Assembly (NCBI RefSeq): GCF_029227915.1
Contig: NC_079881.1
Span: 5,084,001 to 5,148,000 of the forward strand
Direction of reading: 5' to 3'
DNA length: 64,000 bases
DNA from: Hydractinia symbiolongicarpus
Taxonomy: Eukaryota; Cnidaria; Hydrozoa; Anthoathecata; Hydractiniidae
Below are positions 57,181 through 64,000 of this stretch, piece after piece (within the stretch, counting starts at the first letter, position 1; every line of letters begins with the position of its first letter). The notes beneath the pieces are model-generated. The model made no database searches and had not been told where the DNA came from. It saw only the letters and a program-made list of their open reading frames with translations. The position numbers and the translations under genes were made by a program.

Positions 57181-57519
57181 GTTTTGTTTCATCTTTATTC
57201 CGAAGAGAATCTGATATACATTAGATATACATAATCAGATATACATCAGATATACGTTTAATGAAGGTTATTATAAGCTATTTGTTTTTTGTAAATTAAT
57301 TATTTCTTAATTTTTTTCAGCTAGTATCCAGTGAAACTTCTCCCTTTTGCAATACTGTTATTTATAACAGCACTTTTAAAAAGTAACAGTTAGTACATGA
57401 ACCATAATCTACAATACCTTTCCATGCGAACCGACACTATACAGCATTATATATGACTAGCAGGTCAGTCGCTAATGACATATAAAATTGACGTGTTAGT
57501 CTCAAGTCGTGTAAATTTT

Positions 57520-58430
57520 TTACGTTGATTGTTAATCACAAGTAAACTGCTATGTTAGTCGTTAATTACAAGTAAACTGCTACGTTAGTCGTTAATCACA
57601 AGTAAACTGCTACGTTAGTCGTTAATCACAAGTAAACTACTATGTTAGTCGTTGATTACAAGTAAACTGCTACGTTAGTCGTTAATTACAAGTAAACTGC
57701 TATGTTAGTCGTTAATCACAAGTAAACTGCTACGTTAGTCGTTAATCACAAGTAAACTACTACGTTAGTCGTTAATCACAAGTAAACTGCTACGTTAGTC
57801 GTTAATCACAAGTAAACTGCTATGTTATTCGTTGATCACAAGTAAACTGCTACGTTAGTCGTTAATTACAAGTAAACTGCTACGCTAGTCGTTAATTACA
57901 AGTAAACTGCTATGTTAGTCGTTAATCACAAGTAAACTGCTACGTTAGTCGTTAATCACAAGTAAACTACTATGTTAGTTGTTGATTACAAGTAAACTGC
58001 TACGTTAGTCGTTAATTACAAGTAAACTGCTATGTTAGTCGTTAATCACAAGTAAACTGCTACGTTAGTCGTTAATCACAAGTAAACTACTACGTTAGTC
58101 GTTAATCACAAGTAAACTGCTACGTTAGTCGTTAATCACAAGTAAACTGCTATGTTAGTCGTTAATCACAAGTAAACAACTATGTTAGTCGTTGATCACA
58201 AGTAAACTGCTATGTTAGTCGTTAATCACAAGTAAACTACTATGTTAGTCGTTGATCACAAGTAAACGGCCAGGTTAGTCGTTAATCACAAGTAAACTGC
58301 TATGTTAGTCGTTAATCACAAGTAAACTACTATGTTAGTCGTTGATCACAAGTAAACAACTTTGTTGATTGTTGATCCCAAGTAAACTGCGTTGGCCGTT
58401 GATCACAAGTAAAATACTACGTTAGTCGGT
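57520..58430 (+). repeat. 30-bp tandem repeat array, about 30 copies
   Basis: From 57541 to 58380 there are exactly 28 units of 30 bp without indels, plus degenerate edge units. Each unit is AGTAAACTGCTACGTTAGTC followed by GTTAATCACA, with recurring variants (ACTAC for CTGC-type, TATG for TACG, GTTGAT for GTTAAT, ATTACA for ATCACA). Units 4-9 (57631-57810) recur in the same order as units 15-20 (57961-58140), a 330-bp higher-order period. It is non-coding. Confidence 0.95.
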
Positions 58431-58439
58431 ATATATGCT

Positions 58440-59260
58440 ACACACCCACCATTGTGTTTAATGAGGTCCTATTTGTGTTTCTAGGCGTTCTAAATTGGTT
58501 GAGAAATACAAATAAGAAATACAAAATGGACAGCACACGAAACATAGTAAGCAGGCAAATGAAATAAAGTAATGAGTGAGTTTCTTTTAAAGTCGAATAT
58601 TTTGAACACTCGATTTACCATAATATATCAGTATACACTATTCACAAAAAGTCGTATTAGACATTATTATAAAGTACACATCCAAAAATTCGAATACGCA
58701 ATAGATAGGAAAGTATGTTGGAATAAATGAACGTTCGAATTAAGCGGCAGTAATCTAAAAAAATTCATAAAGCAAGGCACAAAGAAGTTTGTTTAAAATA
58801 ACGGATATTCGAATTAACTGCATTCGAATTAATTGATGTTGTACTGTACACTTTAGAAATAAAATAAAATGAAATAATAAAAAAGAGAATATTGGTTTTA
58901 TAAGATTTAAAATTGCAGGATATACTTTTGTCAATTGATGTGGTATTGTTGCAACACGACATCAAGTGTTTTACGATAAATTGACCATATAAGAATTTAA
59001 AAATAGAACAGTAGCAGCACATAAGCGTGATTATGTGCTATAACAATTTTTAATATTGTTTAAACAAAATAGCTAACACAAACTTTAATAAGCAAACAGA
59101 AATTAAAAGAAAAAAATTTGAACGGCCTTTTGATTGACAACTCTGCCGATTTTCTTTTAATACTTGTTATAGAAGCAAATTCAATGCGCATTTATAAAAA
59201 AAGTAAAACCTTGTCTGTGTATGAAAGAAAAACTGTACAACATTAATTAATATTCTGTTC
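58440..59260. other. intergenic DNA 3' of the GPCR gene
   Basis: A cluster of TTCGAATTAA-type strings (about 58735-58840) suggests a transposon remnant. No gene is seen. Confidence 0.4.
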
Positions 59261-59263
59261 ACT

Positions 59264-60950
59264 TTATGAAGCCGTTTCAGCCGTATTGATGCTGCAGGAG
59301 TCCGTTTTGGTGCTGTCGCCACGAAGGGATTTAAGCGAAGCGAATGATTTCAAGTGATTCTTCAAAGATTTGCTCATATGCGCGAGGTAAACAAATGGGT
59401 TCAGCAACGAATTGAGTAAAGCAAGAGTGAAGAATGATCCACCCACATCTTTGGTTCCACACCAATAGCCCATAGCTTTGATCAAACTGCATGTCGCAAC
59501 TGGTGTCCAACATATGATGAAAACACCAACTGTCTTTGCTGCTAACGCGACAAACTTCACCTAAAATAATCCAAATGATGAAATAGACATCTTTTATTCT
59601 GATTTTGTTGACATGTAGTATATTTCAAGTGACAGGTGTTTTGTGAAGTATTCAGTGTACTGTCAATCTCCTCGGAGTATGTCTTTAAGGATATCAGAAA
59701 GATAATTTGAAAAAGACTGGTGTTAGCGATAAGCAAACGCGAACAAGTGAAAACTATCGCATATGAACTTGCAAACAATTTATTTTGAATATTCATATTA
59801 AATACATGTCTCCTTCGACTGTCTATAAACTCTCTCTGAAGTCTTAGGTGAACTGAAAATCTCAGCGGTGGAGAGCACTGGCTCCTGAACGAGTATTTCA
59901 GAAGAAAATTTTAAAATAAATTTCACGTCACGCGCTCGTATTCCGAGATGAAAATAACTTTACACCACTAATAAAAAAATATGCCTTTTGCACGCTATTT
60001 TAGCCAATCAGTAAAAACATAGCTAAGCTTTTTGCACCCTATTTCAACCAATCAGTAAAAAATATGAACTTTTGCACTGTAGAATTGAAAAATAAGTAAA
60101 ATTACACTTGTTTCTCGGAAAAAAAAAGGCATTTGTAGCATATATGTCGTGCTTATCACAGTGCGAGAAAAAATCAACAATATGATAAAAGCAGCCAAAA
60201 AGAGCTTATTATAAAATGTTAAAGGGAAATAGTTTTCTTTTTATTTTTTTATCCTATTCCGAATCTCTTGTTAATTCGCGCCCACAAATCTAAATAGAAT
60301 AATACCTCGTGCATAGACGATCTCTGCACCGATTTTTCTTTCCTTTGGCTTGATCTTGTTGTGGACGATTTCACATGCAAGCTACTACGTATGGTTAGAT
60401 AGATCTTCACGTAACATATCACGAATATGATGATCGCTGTATATGTTGGGATGGGAAACACCAGGTTTTTATACACCGCTGTATTCTCAGGATAAAAACG
60501 GGACAAGCAGTAAAGAATGACCACACACATGACCGATAACAACCATACACCAACGCAAATCTTGACGGCACTTTTTTTGCTCAGCTTTCGATGGGATAAG
60601 GGTCTTGTAATTGCCCAAAGTCTGTCCAATGTCAATGCAATTAAATTGAAGACAGACACAAATAAGGAAATTCTGATAAAGCAGAACTGGAAGATGCTGT
60701 AAACTTCTTGCACGATCTCTACTTTCTTCCATGTTGTTGAAACGACTGGATGCATGGATTTTAACAACACGATCAAAGCACCAACAACAACATCAGATAT
60801 CGCAAGATTAAGGCTGTACACAATCGCCATTGGTCGTTTTAGTTTGGAGTCCTTGTATATCAAACCAATCTCCAATGCATTTACCAGAACGATAAGTGTG
60901 CCAATCGTAGGAGAGACATACTTGTACAATATATCATAATATTGTGACAT
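59264..60950 (-). CDS. class A (rhodopsin-like) G protein-coupled receptor
   Basis: Two minus-strand exons, 60950-60306 and 59560-59264, joined by a phase-0 GT-AG intron, give 313 aa with ATG and stop. Seven hydrophobic segments are visible. Class A marks are NLAISD in TM2, LTLDRLWAI at the end of TM3 (DRL in place of DRY), CWTP in TM6 and NPFVY in TM7 (NPxxY). The N-terminus is very short. The usual Cys at the top of TM3 and its partner in extracellular loop 2 are not evident, so the conserved disulfide may be absent. The third intracellular loop is Ser/Arg/Lys-rich (KSSTTRSSQRKEKSVQRSS), offering kinase sites. The overall form recalls amine/melatonin/adenosine-type cnidarian orphan receptors; the ligand cannot be assigned. 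Confidence 0.9.
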
Positions 60951-60959
60951 AGCTGATCA

Positions 60960-61600
60960 AACCAGAGTGAAACCTTAAAAAATTAACTTACATTATATTT
61001 ATGAGTAAAAATGTGAGGCTAAATAAGCACAGGGAATTTATAGAACCGCCGTAAAATTATACGTCATCTCTCAACAAACCATTGAGGTAAAATCTTTGAA
61101 CGGAATTCGTGGGATGTGTGAAGGTGTACTAGACGATACATATCGCGTTTCTCACAACTTACTTGAAGAATATTAATAAAAAAGTTTCTTAAAACCTACG
61201 TGAGTTCCTTAAATCTTGTGTGTTAATTAGAAGAAGAATTAGAAGAAGTCAATAAAAACTGAGAAAGCGTTTTGTCATATCGCCTAACCTGTTATTGTTT
61301 ACTCTCCTTAAACGAAATATTTTGTTGTTGTTTTTCAAATATTTATTCAAGCAGTCTGGAAAAAAAGATTTTAAATTCATTTTTTTAGTTTCTTTATCTC
61401 TACATGTCTTATTACATCTACCGCTTCTATCGTTTATCTGTATACCTAGTAATATTCACTAGAGAAACTTTTTTATCAAAGTTGCCGTGGTTTCTATCCA
61501 ACAGATGCTTCCTAGCTATATCTTTTTGAGTTTTTTTTTCGAGGTCAGTGCTCCTGTGTTAGCTAGATACGCATTGTCTTAATACGAATTTTTTTGTAAC
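60960..61600. other. 5' region of the GPCR gene, no other feature
   Basis: This should contain the minus-strand promoter and leader. No TATA-like element or exon could be fixed. Confidence 0.4.
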
Positions 61601-61609
61601 ATTTAATGA

Positions 61610-61900
61610 AATTTGAATATCCATGGGTTCTCCCGTCCTTTTTATACCGCATTGCGTCCGTCTCGCTACTTACGCAGCTAAGCTACCATTTTGCGTGACA
61701 GACAGACGTATACGGGTATTATAATATAGACTAGTCGTTAACCCGTGGAAAATCCACGGGGTCGCCCGTTGCGTTCGCTCGTCCTTTAAATTTACCTGTC
61801 GCAACATAGTGGATAAAAATATATCACATTTGATATTCGTGAGCATTTTAAAAATTTCGTGTTTCCATTACGGGACGCCGCTTTCGAGGAAACACGGACA
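61610..61900 (+). repeat. two adjoining hairpin-repeat copies
   Basis: The first copy (about 61618-61732, lacking its 5' end) ends GTATTATAATATAGACTAGT. Its last bases are also the start of the next copy (ACTAGTCGTTAACCCGTGG, about 61730), so the copies share the junction, as in a head-to-tail array. Confidence 0.65.
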
Positions 61901-62649
61901 GACGTCGGCTATTATTAAAATGACGTAAATGTTGTGTTATACTTACTGCAGACTTAAAAATTAATATTTTTTTTTTGTATTTCTAGAATTTCTTTATTTA
62001 CAACAAATATTCCTACTTAAAATCTAAAAAAATACACCAGGTTATAATATTTTGGTTTTGTTTTTTGAAGTCGGTTTTCCGCCCACTTCTATTTTATTGC
62101 ATAAAGAAAAAAATGTGATCAAATTTACTGTTCTTTTATCTTTCTTGTTGCTATGAAGCAATGGTGATGAGTAGTAATAAAAACATCGATAAAAATATGC
62201 TTTCACAATGGGTGGCCTGTAAATCCCGCCCTGCGACATTTCCGAAAAAATTTAAGGTTTTAAAACAATTTTACGTCCGGCTTTAAAAAAAAAAAGAAAA
62301 AGGATAGCGAAAATAAGTTTTCTTTGTTGACTCTTGACATTTGAAGGCAAAAAGCCCTGGAAGGAAAGAAGGTTGTGTTATAGTATTCATCTGTTGAAAG
62401 TTCAAAATATTTGCAAAATAATTTGTAGGGGAAAATTTACAGTTGTATTTCCGTAAGAAGGTAGAATTCGTCTGTCCACAAGAAAAACGTTATGCAAACA
62501 CGAATTGCGATATTTTAAGGACGAGCGAACCGGTGAATTTATCCGCACGGTATTGACTAGTCCCTATAAAAAACTGTCCTATAACTAGTCTATTCAGATT
62601 AATTTCATTACTTTATGAAAAGGGGTTAATTTCATAACGAATATTATTA

Positions 62650-62700
62650 CTAACTAGTTGATAGCCCGTGCACATATCCACGGGTTAACCAGTCTTCAGA
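62650..62700 (+). repeat. hairpin-repeat family, partial copy
   Basis: AACTAGTTGATAGCCCGTGC, then ATCCACGGGTTAACCAGTC, matches the start of the family and then diverges. Confidence 0.5.
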
Positions 62701-64000
62701 TTTTCCCCCGTCGTACTTCTTACCCATATCGACATTTTGTGCATTTTTGATCGCCTGTTAGCATGAAGTAATTCAATTACACTGCGGTGGTCCATTTTTA
62801 TGACGGTTCAAAGTTGCAACACAACCATTTTAAACGTGTGTTATGTAATATAGTTATCGCACAATGCCGAGAAAAATATCGGAAGATTTTTATGTTGTTA
62901 TTCAAGAACTTTTAGGCAAGCGAAATATACGAGACTAAAGAAAGCGAGCATAAATCAATGTATTTTGTATACTCGGTAGAATAAGGCATAATTTCAGTCA
63001 TGGTACATAAAGTTGTTTGTTCAAGCAATCAACAGTGGGTAAAGTTATTTCAAGATAGTATACGTGACAACAGGGCATTGTCTTGTTGATGAAGTTGATA
63101 CCGGCGAAAAGGTTTGCTGCCCACTCCGTAATAACGGCTCAGGGGGCACAAGACCCTGGGGACGAGGATGTATACGTGACCAAGCAAGTTAATGCGTAAT
63201 AACTTTGAATAATCAAATTAAACACAAGTCTTCTTCAATGTGCTATAAATCTTAACGTGGTCACAGCGGAAATAAAAGTAATTGTGGAGATTTATGTTTG
63301 TTAAAAATTATGTTTTGATTTGAGGAGAAGAATTCAAAATGAATTTCCCGACAAGTTATCATTTATTAAGAAAAACATAACTTTTATATAACATAATATA
63401 AGCTTTTCACGCTATTTCAGCAAATCAGATAGAAAATAAAGGCAAAAAAAGAACTCAAAAATAGCAGGATAAAAAAAATAAAAATAAAAATTAACTCAAC
63501 ACAAAATAAAAATAGAGCATATTTTCGCGTAGATTAGTCAAAACTCAACCATACAAACAAACAACATTGTTATAAAGATTATACGAAGTCACAAAGTTGG
63601 ACATTGCGTGTATTTTTATAACAGTTTTTTAATTAGCCAATGTACTCACCGCTATTCGTCAAAATACCAGTTTGGGTAGGTTCCCTATTACTTACAATAC
63701 ACTTATATCCAGTGTTCATCCAATCGAACCTAATTTTTTACTGGTTAAGAAAATTGGGCGAGTTTTTCCAAATATAATTTTAACTATAGGCACGTGCTTA
63801 AAATAAGACACGTGTCATTAAGACATAAAAATATTGTCAAATCAATCAAATCGCGGCAAATAACAATAGAACTTTTTTATATACATATTGTTCTCCACAA
63901 TGGTTACCAAGGGGATTTTATGACAGATTTCGACACTGTCAAATATATCGTCTTCTTTGCAGTTGTCAAGGATTGCATTATTATGGAATTTAAAGTTATG
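62700..64000. other. AT-rich DNA, no gene seen
   Basis: There are no supported frames, repeats with partners or RNA genes up to the end of the window. Confidence 0.5.

Noticed and set aside
57520-58430. CRISPR-like array
   Set aside because: There are no distinct spacers: the whole 30-bp period is repeat, and the genome is eukaryotic.

Overview
This is an AT-rich animal nuclear genome window, most likely from a cnidarian and plausibly a hydrozoan. The evidence is multi-exon genes with short GT-AG introns, dense nested transposons, a fossil Polinton/Maverick of the type common in cnidarians, and a non-LTR retrotransposon carrying a 2A-like motif. The species cannot be named from the sequence alone.

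Five host genes can be modelled. A claudin-like four-pass membrane protein lies at 3455-5333 (+, 3 coding exons, 348 aa). A secreted coiled-coil protein with a C-terminal domain resembling ApeC/apextrin lies at 36336-37247 (+, one exon, 303 aa). A single-pass receptor with a Thr-rich stalk and an 11-tyrosine tail containing an ITAM-like pair lies at 40803-45879 (+, 8 exons, 476 aa). A GH29 alpha-L-fucosidase lies at 48348-55630 (+, 11 exons, 480 aa). A class A GPCR lies at 59264-60950 (-, 2 exons, 313 aa). In every spliced model all exon junctions keep phase, which is strong internal support.

The central 16 kb (about 16.7-32.5 kb) is a decayed Polinton. It has a protein-primed family B DNA polymerase, a run of small conserved ORFs, an HNH nuclease with Cys/His repeats and an inverted paralogue of it, a BRO-like protein, a retroviral-type integrase, a double-jelly-roll-type major capsid protein, a coiled-coil membrane protein and a probable minor capsid gene. 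Almost every gene carries frameshifts or in-frame stops, so the element is dead. It was later hit by a piggyBac-type MITE inside the polymerase gene (17139-18018), by a 5'-truncated LINE (about 30.1-31.1 kb), and at its right edge by a second, longer LINE (about 32.47-36.0 kb). No packaging ATPase, cysteine protease or terminal inverted repeats were found.

The rest is intergenic and intronic sequence rich in repeats: tRNA-Thr-derived SINEs, a short hairpin repeat family found at least seven times, a hAT-like MITE, minisatellites, a 0.9-kb array of 30-bp units with higher-order structure, and a fossil mobile-element ORF at 56.6-57.2 kb. The first 3 kb and last 3 kb show no recognisable host gene.
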